From an uncultured Clostridia bacterium (GTDB lineage Bacteria; Bacillota; Clostridia; TANB77; CAG-508), in assembly GCA_949538735.1 (NCBI GenBank), contig CATGLK010000001.1:142989-206988 (forward strand): a stretch of DNA of 64,000 nt, in the 5' to 3' direction. Within the stretch, counting starts at the first letter, position 1. Every line of letters begins with the position of its first letter. The position numbers and the translations under genes are program-made. Below, piece by piece: positions 1-8,907 of the stretch. The notes under the pieces were generated by a model. The model did no database searches, was not told where the DNA came from, and saw nothing but the letters and a program-made list of their open reading frames with translations.

Positions 1-195
1 AGAAGAGTTTATTTCTATATGAGTTGGTAATTTTGTTTTACTAGTTTGAGATGTTATCGCTGCTGCAATAACTGTTGGGCTATATTTATTTCCTAAGTCG
101 TTTTGGATAATCAATACTGGTCTAATTCCGCCTTGTTCTGAACCAACTACTGGGCTTAAATCTGCATAAAACATATCTCCTCTTTTTATTTGCAT
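1..195 (-). CDS. mazF: MazF/NdoA (PemK-like) endoribonuclease toxin, 3' end outside window
   Basis: The visible part is the first 65 residues of a PemK/MazF-family mRNA interferase. The N-terminus begins [18 protein letters not shown] and continues with [15 protein letters not shown], the conserved strand that carries the family's catalytic arginine. MazF-type enzymes cut mRNA at short sequence motifs and are normally neutralised by a small MazE partner. The start is the ATG at 195, with a GGAGTGA ribosome binding site just upstream. The MazE/alanine racemase genes that often precede it in Clostridia are absent; upstream lies the GerS-like gene instead. The C-terminus runs off the window, so integrity cannot be judged. 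Confidence 0.9.
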   Translation of the reverse strand, partial: MQIKRGDMFYADLSPVVGSEQGGIRPVLIIQNDLGNKYSPTVIAAAITSQTSKTKLPTHIEINSS

Positions 196-300
196 ATTAT
201 TCACTCCTAATATTACTAGATTGTCAAGTATATTTTGTATTATTTCTAAATATGGTTCAACTGGTTTTAGAAATTTTATAAGAGATGTGCTGTTTAATAT

Positions 301-915
301 TTAACTATTTACAGTTATCTCATTATATAATATGTAAATAACTGTTTTTTTGTTAGTTTCTTGCAACTCCATTTTTTCAGGCTTTCCCGTCTTTTTGTCT
401 ATGTACAATTTCTTTTGCTTTTTGCTTGTTCCCTGACTTTCAGCCTGCATTATTATTTTTTCATTTTTTTCTTCCCAGCTTGCTTTTTGGTCTTGCTTAT
501 AATCTTTTACAAAACTACTTAAATCTAAGCAACTGTCTGCAACATATTGATAATTCTCGAATATTGATGTTAAGTTCAATTCAGTATTTTCTAACTTTAA
601 TACGTTTCCATTTCTTATCAATTTTACGCCCGCAATATTGCTTGGTTCTAGCACTTCTTGGCAATTATCTTCTTCTCCATTATAATTTTGTTTTAATATA
701 TATTTACTTTCATTTTTATTACTTTGTACATCTACTTCTATTTTTGCTTCATATGAAGTCATATTTAAAATAAAATCTACAATTTCTTGACTAGTAGTAT
801 TATTTCCAATTTTCAAATTTTTAGCCGTATTATTTCTAAAAAATATTACATAACTTAAAACTCCTATTAAAATTACAGCAATTATCACAATTATAATAAT
901 TTTTTTGTTTTTCAA
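301..915 (-). CDS. membrane-anchored GerS/LolA-like protein
   Basis: This 204-residue protein has a single N-terminal hydrophobic segment (about residues 4-26), with no lipobox cysteine. A long polar, probably beta-rich region follows, with a stretch (residues about 42-75) resembling the outer-membrane-lipoprotein-carrier fold of clostridial GerS proteins (NMTSYEAKIEVDVQSNKNES). GerS in Clostridioides difficile is needed for cortex hydrolysis during germination and lies next to alr2-mazEF. Here mazF follows directly on the same strand, which supports the assignment. The start is TTG at 915, preceded by GGTAGGAGGG. The call rests on fold-like pattern and gene order, not on a catalytic motif. 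It could be another sporulation or cell-envelope protein of this fold. Confidence 0.5.
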   Translation of the reverse strand: MKNKKIIIIVIIAVILIGVLSYVIFFRNNTAKNLKIGNNTTSQEIVDFILNMTSYEAKIEVDVQSNKNESKYILKQNYNGEEDNCQEVLEPSNIAGVKLIRNGNVLKLENTELNLTSIFENYQYVADSCLDLSSFVKDYKQDQKASWEEKNEKIIMQAESQGTSKKQKKLYIDKKTGKPEKMELQETNKKTVIYILYNEITVNS

Positions 916-970
916 AACTTTCCCTCCTACCTAGAAAAATAAGATATTTCTTTTTTTCTATTCAAAAAAA

Positions 971-998
971 TATAGTGAGTTTCTTTTAACTCACTACA
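971..998 (-). terminator. intrinsic terminator after dusB
   Basis: A stem of about 10 bp (GTAGTGAGTT / AACTCACTAT on the minus strand) is followed by a T run (the A run at 964-970 of the plus strand). It lies a few bases beyond the dusB stop and ends the minD-minE-rodA-dusB transcription direction. Confidence 0.75.
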
Positions 999-1006
999 TT
1001 TTTATT

Positions 1007-1981
1007 CTATAAAGTTTTAAAATATTCTTCTAGCCTATTTATCAACTCTTGCTTGTCTTCTATTACATTTATGCTATTTCTAAATTCACTAGAATTTTTT
1101 AAATTTTTTGTATACCACGCAATATGTTTTCTAAGCTCTTTGACTGCTATATCACCTTTTTCTTGTACAGCTAATTCTATATGCTGTTTCATTATCTCCA
1201 ACTTTTCTTCATTTGTTGGCTGTGGCAATTTTTCTCCTGTTTCTAGGAAATGTTTAATATTTCTAAAAATCCAAGGGTTTCCAAATGCTCCCCTTCCAAT
1301 CATTATTCCGTCTACACCTGTTTGCTCAAACATTTGGTATGCTGTTTCTTCGTCTACTACATCACCATTTCCTATAACTGGTATATTCACACTTTGTTTT
1401 ATTTCTTTTATTATTTCCCAATCTGCTTTTCCAGAATAAAATTCACTTCTTGTTCTACCATGAATTGTTATTGCAGATATACCAACTTCTTCTGCTATTT
1501 TTGCAACTTCTTTTGCAACAACATGCTCTTTGTCCCAACCTTTTCTTATCTTGACTGTAACTGGTACTTCTGAATTTCTTACTACTGCTTCCATTACTTT
1601 TTTTGCTTGTTCTAAATCTAAAAGCAATTTACTTCCGTCTCCATTTTTTACTACTTTTGGAGCTGGACAACCCATATTGATGTCTATTATATCTGCCGAT
1701 TTGCTTAAAACTTTTGCACTATATCCCATTGTCTCTTCGTCACTTCCAAAAATCTGAAAGCTTATTGGTCTTTTTTCTCCTTCTGTATTTAATAACCTTT
1801 TTGTTTTTTGGTCATTATGGAACATCGCTTTTGAGCTTGCCATTTCTGTACATACCATTCCTGGCTCGAATTTTTCGCATATAATTCTAAAAGGCAGGTT
1901 TGTTACACCTGCCATAGGAGCTAATATTAAGTTATTTTTTAATGTTACATTTCCTATTTTTAATTCTTTTAAATACATCAT
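1007..1981 (-). CDS. dusB: tRNA-dihydrouridine synthase
   Basis: This is an FMN-dependent enzyme that reduces uridine to dihydrouridine in the D-loop of tRNA. The protein of about 324 residues shows the family signature LAPMAGVTN near the N-terminus, the MGCPAPKV motif holding the catalytic cysteine, the phosphate/FMN-binding segments ITIHGRTRSEFYSG and VIGNGDV, and GIMIGRGAFGNPWIF. I place the start at the ATG at 1981, preceded by AGAAAGG. The longer frame begins at a TTG at 2005 that would overlap the rodA stop and has no better ribosome binding site. It is the last gene of a minus-strand run with rodA, minE and minD, and a terminator follows. Confidence 0.95.
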   Translation of the reverse strand: MMYLKELKIGNVTLKNNLILAPMAGVTNLPFRIICEKFEPGMVCTEMASSKAMFHNDQKTKRLLNTEGEKRPISFQIFGSDEETMGYSAKVLSKSADIIDINMGCPAPKVVKNGDGSKLLLDLEQAKKVMEAVVRNSEVPVTVKIRKGWDKEHVVAKEVAKIAEEVGISAITIHGRTRSEFYSGKADWEIIKEIKQSVNIPVIGNGDVVDEETAYQMFEQTGVDGIMIGRGAFGNPWIFRNIKHFLETGEKLPQPTNEEKLEIMKQHIELAVQEKGDIAVKELRKHIAWYTKNLKNSSEFRNSINVIEDKQELINRLEEYFKTL

Positions 1982-1991
1982 TTGACCTTTC

Positions 1992-3101
1992 TTATCTTGA
2001 TACAAATATTGTTTTTTGTCTTTTACTGCTTATATTTAATAATATTCCTATACATATAAAATTTGTTATTAATGAGCTACCACCATAGCTTATAAATGGA
2101 AGTGGCACACCTGTTATTGGCAATAATCCCATTACCATTCCTATATTTTCTACCATATGGAATAAGAATATTCCTGCTATCCCAGATGCTATTAATGCTC
2201 CCACTTCGTCTTTGGCAGTTTTAGCTACATATATACATTTGGTCACCAAAAATACATATAATATTATAATCGCTCCTGCTGCTATAAACCCCATTTCTTC
2301 GCCTATTACGGAATATATGAAGTCTGTTGTTTTTGGATAAAGAAAACCTAATTGTGTTTGATTTCCTTTGAACAATCCCATTCCTGTAAGTCCACCTGCT
2401 CCTATTGCTAATTTTGATTGTATTATGTTATATCCTGCTCCTCTTGGGTCTGATTCCGGATTTAAGAATATGTCTATTCTTTTCTTAGCATGGTCTGGTA
2501 ATACAAAATTGTATAGTAAAGGTATTGATATTGCCATTATTAATACTGTAACTATTATATATTTTTTATCTATTCCTGCTGTTATTAACATTAATGCTAA
2601 TGCCACTAAAAATGCTGCCGCAGTGCCATAGTCTGGCTGTTTTACTATTAATAGTACTGGTAACCCTATAATTGCTAATATTATTAGTAATCTTGTTGGT
2701 TTGTTAATTTCTGTTGTGCCTCTTTCTTTTATTTTTGACATTGCTAATGCTAAAAATAGTATTACAAATATTTTTGCAAATTCACCTGGTTGGAACGAAA
2801 AAAATCCTATGTTAAACCAACTGCTTGCCCCATTTATAGGCGTCGTAAATAATACAACTATTAGCAGTAATATGAAAATTCCATATAAAATTGGCGATAT
2901 TTTCACCAACATTTCATAGTCTATTAGCATAAATGCTACCATTATTACTAAGCTTACTACTAGCCATATACATTGTTTATTAAAATCGCCATATTCTGTT
3001 TCCTGTGTTGCAGAAAATAACGCTACTAATCCTATGATGCATAGTATTATAACTGCTACTAGTAGCCCCCATTCTATATTTTTTAATTCTCTTTTTCTCA
3101 T
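1992..3101 (-). CDS. rodA: RodA/FtsW-family peptidoglycan glycosyltransferase (SEDS)
   Basis: This 369-residue polytopic membrane protein has about ten hydrophobic segments and belongs to the SEDS family that polymerises glycan strands from lipid II. Typical segments are visible: KQPDYGTAAAFLV, with the functionally important aspartate after KQP; the loop NPESDPRGAGYNIIQSKLAIG; DFIYSVIGEEMGF; and the C-terminal LPITGVPLPFISYGGSS. Its position behind minD-minE matches the elongasome/min clusters of Clostridia, so RodA is preferred to FtsW or SpoVE. The start ATG at 3101 lies about 20 bases behind the minE stop. Confidence 0.9.
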   Translation of the reverse strand: MRKRELKNIEWGLLVAVIILCIIGLVALFSATQETEYGDFNKQCIWLVVSLVIMVAFMLIDYEMLVKISPILYGIFILLLIVVLFTTPINGASSWFNIGFFSFQPGEFAKIFVILFLALAMSKIKERGTTEINKPTRLLIILAIIGLPVLLIVKQPDYGTAAAFLVALALMLITAGIDKKYIIVTVLIMAISIPLLYNFVLPDHAKKRIDIFLNPESDPRGAGYNIIQSKLAIGAGGLTGMGLFKGNQTQLGFLYPKTTDFIYSVIGEEMGFIAAGAIIILYVFLVTKCIYVAKTAKDEVGALIASGIAGIFLFHMVENIGMVMGLLPITGVPLPFISYGGSSLITNFICIGILLNISSKRQKTIFVSR

Positions 3102-3121
3102 TAAACCACTCTTTTTCTTAA

Positions 3122-3793
3122 TTAATTTTTTGATTTAATCGCTTCTTTTGTTTCGCTTTTATTTTCTTCTTCGTGTTCATTTGTTTTTTGTTCTTGTATT
3201 TCTTGCTCATTTACTTCTTGATTTTCTGTTTTTATTTCTTCTTGCTCATTTATTTCTTTTTTGTCTTCTTTTTCAATTTTAACTTCATTTTGAGATTTTT
3301 CTTCATTTAATTCAATCTTCTCGTCTACTTGCTCTTGATTTTTAGCCTTTTCTGTTTTCACTTTTTCTTTTTTAGGTTGACTTTTCTTATCTTCTTGTCT
3401 TCCTTTATTTTCGTTTTCTTTTTTCAACTCTTTTTCTTCTTTTACTTCTGCCTTTTTTGCTTCTTTGGCTTTTTTGGTATCTACTTTTCTCGCTTCATTT
3501 TTTATATTTATTATTGGAATATTTGCATATAGTGCTGGTGCTCCATTTGTTCCGTCTCCGTTTTCTTTGTTTGTTAATCTTACATCTATTGCTGTTTCAT
3601 CTACATCTATATATTTTTTTATTACTTCTATTATTTCTTGTTTCATTAGCTCTAAAAAGTCTGCTGATACATTTGCTCTGTCTTGCATTAGTACTAAGTG
3701 TAGTCTTTCTTTGGCTGCATCTCTTGAGTTAGTTGCACTTTTATTTTCATTTTTGTTGAACTTCTTAAAAAATTTTGTTATGTTTTCAAACAT
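3122..3793 (-). CDS. minE: cell division topological specificity factor MinE with a long charged tail
   Basis: Residues 1 to about 97 are a normal MinE: an N-terminal membrane helix (MFENITKFFKKF), the MinD-contact and dimer strands (KERLHLVLMQDR, EIIEVIKKYID) and the C-terminal anti-MinCD part. MinE usually ends near residue 90, but here about 125 further residues rich in lysine, glutamate and glutamine follow and look disordered or coiled. I chose the ATG at 3793 because GGGGGT lies just upstream. A longer reading from a TTG at 3811 would put this ribosome binding site inside the gene. It stimulates MinD ATPase to place the division septum. No minC is in the window. Confidence 0.9.
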   Translation of the reverse strand: MFENITKFFKKFNKNENKSATNSRDAAKERLHLVLMQDRANVSADFLELMKQEIIEVIKKYIDVDETAIDVRLTNKENGDGTNGAPALYANIPIINIKNEARKVDTKKAKEAKKAEVKEEKELKKENENKGRQEDKKSQPKKEKVKTEKAKNQEQVDEKIELNEEKSQNEVKIEKEDKKEINEQEEIKTENQEVNEQEIQEQKTNEHEEENKSETKEAIKSKN

Positions 3794-3819
3794 ATTCCTA
3801 TTTACCCCCAAATTGTTTA

Positions 3820-4611
3820 TTATTTACTGAATAGTCTTTTTAATTTTGCAAAGAAACCTTTTTCTCTGCCAGGAATTGTCACTTCTATTTTTTCTCCTAG
3901 TACTCTTTTTGCTATTTCTATATATGCTTTTCCAGAAGGTGCTTTTTTATTTTGTATTACTGGTTCACCTTTGTTTGTTTGTGTAATTATGTATTCGTCA
4001 TCTGGTACTACTCCTACTAGGTCTATTGATAAAAGATCAACAATATCGTCTACGTCCATCATTTCGCCTTTTCTTACCATATTTGGTCTTATTCTGTTTA
4101 TTACTAATTCTGGATTTTTGATTTCTGATGATTCTAATAATCCTATTATTCTGTCTGCGTCTCTTATTGCTGATATTTCTGCTGTTGTTACCACTATGGC
4201 TCTGTCTGCTCCTGCTATTGCGTTTTTGAATCCTTGCTCTATTCCAGCTGGACAGTCTATTAGTATGTAGTCAAATTCTTCTTTTAATTTTCCTACTAAA
4301 TTTCTCATTTGTTCTTCATTTACTGCGCTTTTATCTCTTGTTTGTGCTGCTGGTAATAGGTATAGTTCTTTAAATCTTTTGTCTTTTATTAGTGCTTGTC
4401 TTAGTTTGCATTTTTCTTCTACTACGTCTACTATGTCATATACTATTCTGTTTTCTAACCCCATAACTACGTCTAAGTTGCGTAGCCCTATGTCTGTATC
4501 GATTAGTGCTACTTTTTTTCCTTCTAGTGCTAAGCTTGACCCTAAGTTTGCTGTTGTTGTTGTTTTACCTACTCCGCCTTTGCCTGATGTTATTACTATT
4601 ACTTCTCCCAT
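3820..4611 (-). CDS. minD: septum site-determining ATPase MinD
   Basis: This 263-residue deviant Walker A ATPase (SGKGGVGKTTTTANLG at residues 9-24) has the switch and Walker B segments VALIDTDIGLRNLDVV and ILIDCPAGIEQGF. A C-terminal amphipathic helix rich in lysine and phenylalanine (KGFFAKLKRLFSK) binds the membrane. MinD recruits MinC and MinE to control where FtsZ assembles. The start ATG has a GGAGGAAAATT ribosome binding site. minE follows after 26 bases, so the two are surely cotranscribed. A dyad at 4680-4770 separates it from the gene upstream. Confidence 0.97.
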   Translation of the reverse strand: MGEVIVITSGKGGVGKTTTTANLGSSLALEGKKVALIDTDIGLRNLDVVMGLENRIVYDIVDVVEEKCKLRQALIKDKRFKELYLLPAAQTRDKSAVNEEQMRNLVGKLKEEFDYILIDCPAGIEQGFKNAIAGADRAIVVTTAEISAIRDADRIIGLLESSEIKNPELVINRIRPNMVRKGEMMDVDDIVDLLSIDLVGVVPDDEYIITQTNKGEPVIQNKKAPSGKAYIEIAKRVLGEKIEVTIPGREKGFFAKLKRLFSK

Positions 4612-4679
4612 AATTTTCCTCCTTCAGGATTTTAAAAACACATTTTTTAATAGCTTTATGATATAACGAAAACGCGAAA

Positions 4680-4770
4680 AAGTCAATAAATTTTGTGTGA
4701 AAATGACAAAAATATTTCTAAAATGTTACAATTTGTTTACAAAATAATTGTCATTAAAATTTATTGACTT
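4680..4770 (-). terminator. long inverted repeat between the ligase-SpoIIP gene and minD
   Basis: AAGTCAATAAATTTT at 4680-4694 is repeated perfectly inverted at 4756-4770. A second inner pair (AATGACAA / TTGTCATT) extends the stem after a small bulge. On the minus strand the structure ends in a short T run and begins across the last codons of the upstream gene, so a terminator is the simplest reading. A small miniature element is an alternative. Confidence 0.55.
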
Positions 4771-7712
4771 ACTATTTCAGCAAAATATTGCATACTATTT
4801 ATGGATTCTTCTATATAATTACAATTTTCTCCAACTTCAATTAGTACTGAATACTTGGATAAATCCTGGTTATACTGTTCTTCCCTAATTAAAATTGGCT
4901 CAAATAATCCTGGATATTTTTCATCCGCCTTCTTTTGCATCTCAACAGCCCATTTTAAATCATAAATCCACTGTTTGTCCTCTTTATTAATTCCTATAAC
5001 AAATCTTAAAGGAGCTACTTTTTTCCCTTCAATTTCTATTGTTTTAGCTGTATGCTCTGTTTCGGAATATGCATCTCTATGAATATCAACTATTCTATTA
5101 ATATTTTTATTATTATCTAATATTTTTTGTACACATTCTCTTGATTTTGCATATGTTCCTGTCTTTATTGGATAATTATGATATTCCTTATTATGAGTTG
5201 TTGTAATTCCCTTTTCTAACAATAATTCTTTTAAATAATCTCCCACTTTTATCACATTATAATTTTCATCTGTGCTTTTGTAAAATTCATATGTTTCATA
5301 ATTTTTATCTGATTTATAACTTTCTGTTCCATGTGTATGGTATAATAATATTTGGTCAGCTGGTTCTATTTGAATATTCTCTAACTCTTGTTTATCTATT
5401 AAAATTTCTGAACTATTATAAATTCTTACTCCTGATAGATATTTTTGGTCTATTTGTTTAGCTCGTTCATAAATTTTATTTAACTCATCAATATATTCTT
5501 GTCCATCTAGCTTCTGATTTTCTATGCATTTTTCTAATTTTTTCTTTGTTTCTTCATATTCGCCTAATATGATATTATTAAATTTATATATTAGTTTATC
5601 ATATTTTTCTTGTTTCTCCATTGCTTGTACAATATTTTCAGAAACTCTAATTTTTTGTAGTATACTTTGTGGAATGTTCTCATTTACCTTGTCATATTGC
5701 TCAACTTTTTCATAATATTTTTCAATTTTTTCTATTTTGCAATTAGATTTTAAGTAGTTTTCTATAATCTCATTATATATTATTAGATGATTATATCTTT
5801 CATATTTCAGTAATTCTTCATATTTATCAGCAATTCTCTCCTTGCTATCTTTATATTCCTGTGACACATTAACTAATCCATTATATTCTAATCTTAATTT
5901 ATCTATTTGAGTGTTTATATTATATATCTTTGAATTCGCAGTTAAATATATACTTCCACATAGCACTATTATTAGTACTAAATTTGAAAAATATAATGTC
6001 TTCTTTTTCTTTTCATTATTATGCATTTTACTTGATATCATTCCAAGCAATATAAAATCGTACACCAATATTGCCATATAATCCATACTCATATCTATTA
6101 TGCTATGAATATTTAATATTAAAAATGCAAATAACACCGCTATTTCATTTGTTTCTTTTTCTTTACATAGTTTTGCCAATGTTAATATTGTTATTGCCAT
6201 TATTCCTATATAGCTTATTGCTCCTATTGTGCCAAATTCCAACACCACTTTTGCCGGATAGCTGTGCAATTTTGCAGATATATAATCGTAATTTTGTACT
6301 TCAATGTACTTGCATTTCCACGCATCTCCACCTTGACCTATTAATGGATGCTCTTTTGTTAATTTTATGGCATCTTTTATCATTTCTATTCGTTCTTGTG
6401 CTGTTTTGTAGTTTATATTTATATTGGCTATTTTTTTTACTAACTTTGTTGGCAACAATTTATATTCTAGTGGTATCTCTTTTTCATTAATTTTTAGTTT
6501 TTTTATAGTTAAACTTTTTTGCGAATATGAATATTTAGACCTAAATTCTATCTTTATCTCTGTGGTTGTCTCCTTCGTTACTATTTCTATTTTTTTAGTT
6601 CCATTATATGTCCCAAATTCTATTTGCGTATTATCAATTTCTTGGTTTCTGTTATTTCTTTGTATTAAGTTTATGCTGTAATTTCCTTCTATGTCATCTG
6701 GGGATTTAGCTTCTATTTCAAATTCAAATGTATATTGTGTATTAGATTTTACATTATCTATAACTTTTGCACCATAGTCACCTTCTACATCTTTTTTAAA
6801 GACCTCATATTGATCATAAATATTTAATCCAATTATTATATATATAATTAAACCTATTACAATTACTCCTGCTATTAATTTTATGCCTTTTGTCTCTTGT
6901 TCTGTTATTTGTAGGTTTTCCATTAATATGTTAATTATATAGGTTATTATATTTGTAACTGCAAACATTACCCATATTGATACATAATCTTTATCACTTT
7001 GTAGTTTTTCGAATAGTATTACATACATTATTGATATTATTGTTGATATTACTATGTTTTGTACGATTTCTTGTTTGTACTTTTTGTCTTTTATACATAA
7101 TATATAAATTGGTAAAATGACTACTGTTACTAAAAATACACCTTTGCTATATGTTAGAATAATTCCTGTTATTATTATTTGCGTTATTGTTTTGTATATT
7201 GATTTTATTTCTTTTTTACTTTGCTTTAGATACTCATTTATATTTATGAATAGCACACTTGCTAAGAAAACTCCTAATACATTTGAGTTTCCTAATAATG
7301 ATACCATTCTATTTTCGCCATTTTCTATATTGTTAATTCCTATATTTTTCAAAATATCTGCAAATACATTGCTAGTTATTCCGTCTAGCCCAATTATGAC
7401 AATGATAACCGTAACAATTATTATTGTTCTGGTTATCATTGTTTTTGGTATTTGTTTGTCTTTTGAGAAGATTTCTCTAATTATTATATATATGCCTAAT
7501 ACACATATGTATTGCAGTACTGTTTGTACTGCTCCAAATAAGGATACATATGTGTTTGCTATTATTGGAATTGCTGTTGATGCTACTAGTAGTATTATGC
7601 ATATGTCTAGCTTGTTTTTTATTATTTTTATTGGCTTTTTTTGTGTTAGTTTTATTGTTATATATGTTAGTAAAATTATATAGATTATAATTTTATTGTT
7701 CTCTGATAACAT
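4761..7712 (-). CDS. O-antigen-ligase-like membrane protein fused to a SpoIIP amidase domain
   Basis: This single uninterrupted frame encodes 983 residues. Residues 1-300 hold about eight membrane segments. Residues about 305-415 are polar and beta-rich, like a carbohydrate-binding or jelly-roll insertion. Residues 455-570 carry the ligase/polymerase signature HPLIGQGGDAW, LHSYPAKVVLEFGTIG and NIHSIIDMSMDYMA, typical of the Wzy/WaaL (PF04932) family. A last membrane helix is at about 573-593 and a helical stalk at 600-760. Residues about 770-983 match SpoIIP, the spore-engulfment N-acetylmuramoyl-L-alanine amidase, including YHTHGTESY (791), DIHRDA (876) and LIEVGENCN (957). The start ATG at 7712 has GGGGAG six bases upstream and overlaps the end of the preceding gene by 20 bases, suggesting translational coupling. 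The substrate is unknown. Confidence 0.85.
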   Translation of the reverse strand: MLSENNKIIIYIILLTYITIKLTQKKPIKIIKNKLDICIILLVASTAIPIIANTYVSLFGAVQTVLQYICVLGIYIIIREIFSKDKQIPKTMITRTIIIVTVIIVIIGLDGITSNVFADILKNIGINNIENGENRMVSLLGNSNVLGVFLASVLFININEYLKQSKKEIKSIYKTITQIIITGIILTYSKGVFLVTVVILPIYILCIKDKKYKQEIVQNIVISTIISIMYVILFEKLQSDKDYVSIWVMFAVTNIITYIINILMENLQITEQETKGIKLIAGVIVIGLIIYIIIGLNIYDQYEVFKKDVEGDYGAKVIDNVKSNTQYTFEFEIEAKSPDDIEGNYSINLIQRNNRNQEIDNTQIEFGTYNGTKKIEIVTKETTTEIKIEFRSKYSYSQKSLTIKKLKINEKEIPLEYKLLPTKLVKKIANININYKTAQERIEMIKDAIKLTKEHPLIGQGGDAWKCKYIEVQNYDYISAKLHSYPAKVVLEFGTIGAISYIGIMAITILTLAKLCKEKETNEIAVLFAFLILNIHSIIDMSMDYMAILVYDFILLGMISSKMHNNEKKKKTLYFSNLVLIIVLCGSIYLTANSKIYNINTQIDKLRLEYNGLVNVSQEYKDSKERIADKYEELLKYERYNHLIIYNEIIENYLKSNCKIEKIEKYYEKVEQYDKVNENIPQSILQKIRVSENIVQAMEKQEKYDKLIYKFNNIILGEYEETKKKLEKCIENQKLDGQEYIDELNKIYERAKQIDQKYLSGVRIYNSSEILIDKQELENIQIEPADQILLYHTHGTESYKSDKNYETYEFYKSTDENYNVIKVGDYLKELLLEKGITTTHNKEYHNYPIKTGTYAKSRECVQKILDNNKNINRIVDIHRDAYSETEHTAKTIEIEGKKVAPLRFVIGINKEDKQWIYDLKWAVEMQKKADEKYPGLFEPILIREEQYNQDLSKYSVLIEVGENCNYIEESINSMQYFAEIVSQ

Positions 7713-8701
7713 CTTTTGCTCCCCATTTATTTGCTGGTATTTCTAGTGTGCTTCCTTTTTCAAGAGTTATTGTTAAATTTGAGCAATCTCTAAATGTCCT
7801 ATCTGTAAGCTTCGTAACACTTTTTGGTATTGTTATACTTGTTAATAATGTTGATGACAAAAATACATAGTGTAATTCTTTTAAATTTTTAGATAACTTA
7901 ACACTTTCAAATCCTTCGAAGAAGACACATTCCCATCCGACGATCATCTATAGCACCGTCTATAAATTCTATCGTATCCCCAAAAACTAACTTTTTCGGA
8001 CCTTTAACTGTTATGCTACCCCAAGGAAGGCAGAAGTGAACTCCGACCACTTTTTTCCCATCTATATATGAGGGAAACTCTAATATATCCCCATTTACAA
8101 AAATTGAAATTTGTTCGTAGTTTTCAAAATCGTTCCACTTCCAATCAGAATTATCCTGAGATAAACCTGTAATTATTAAATCTCCATTAGAATTTTCATG
8201 ATAAATCCAAGATACCTCAGCGATTTTTTCTCCTTCTTCTGGGTCGTTATTATCCCCAACAGAAATAGTATCATCTTTAAGCGACCAAACTTCAGTTGCA
8301 GCACCACTTTTATCATAATAATTTAATACATATTTATTATCTTTAACAATTTTATATACATCCTTTTCATTAGTGCCATTTCCATAATTCGTTCCCTTGT
8401 CAAAAACTTTTTTCATATCTATTATTCCGTCATCATCAATATATCCTTTTGATTTCAAATATTCTATAAAATCTGTTTCATCTCTATATGATTCTTTTTG
8501 AAGTGCTAGAAATTCCATTTTTTCTTTCACTCCTAAATGAGTAGTTTTTAAATCTGCTTCATCTGCTTTTTTTATTATTCCGTTTTTTCCTTTTAATGTA
8601 CCTAATACAATTCCCGCTAGTATTAGTAAAATCACTATTGTGATAATTAAGGCTATTAATGTAATTCCTCTGTTGTTTGTCTTCGTTTTACTTTGTTTCA
8701 T
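7693..8701 (-). CDS. pilin-like protein with BspA-type leucine-rich repeat, +1 frameshift at a CGG codon
   Basis: The N-terminus has a type IV-like prepilin signal (RGITLIALIITIVILLILAG) after a short basic leader. A mid-region has no recognised domain, and the C-terminus has BspA/LRR_5-like repeats (KLSKNLKELHYVF, TSITIPKSVTKLTDRTF). The frame breaks at the CGG codon 7939-7937. Read on, it stops 11 codons later. Skipping the C gives GGA and joins the LRR frame, which runs to 7693, for about 335 residues in all. The start is the ATG at 8701 behind GAGGGG. It is either a programmed frameshift or a pseudogene. The downstream gene's ribosome binding site lies inside its last codons, so the LRR frame is probably translated. 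Likely a secreted, pilin-like surface display protein. Confidence 0.7.
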
Positions 8702-8907
8702 CCTTTTTAATCCCCTCTTTCGTTTAAGTTGCAATACCTATAATATATTTTTAACATTTGTACTGCTTTTATACGCAAATAATATCACAGTTTTGGTTTA
8801 AGTTCAACATTTTTATTTTGTTTTATTTGTTTTTTCGACAGTATACAATAATATAAAATAAAATGTAATTTTAAATGTGGTTTGAAAACATAGAAAGGAT
8901 AAATTTT

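Noticed and set aside
3329..3830. Plus-strand Phe/Leu-rich frames opposite minE
   Set aside because: Low-complexity shadows of the Lys/Glu-rich tail.
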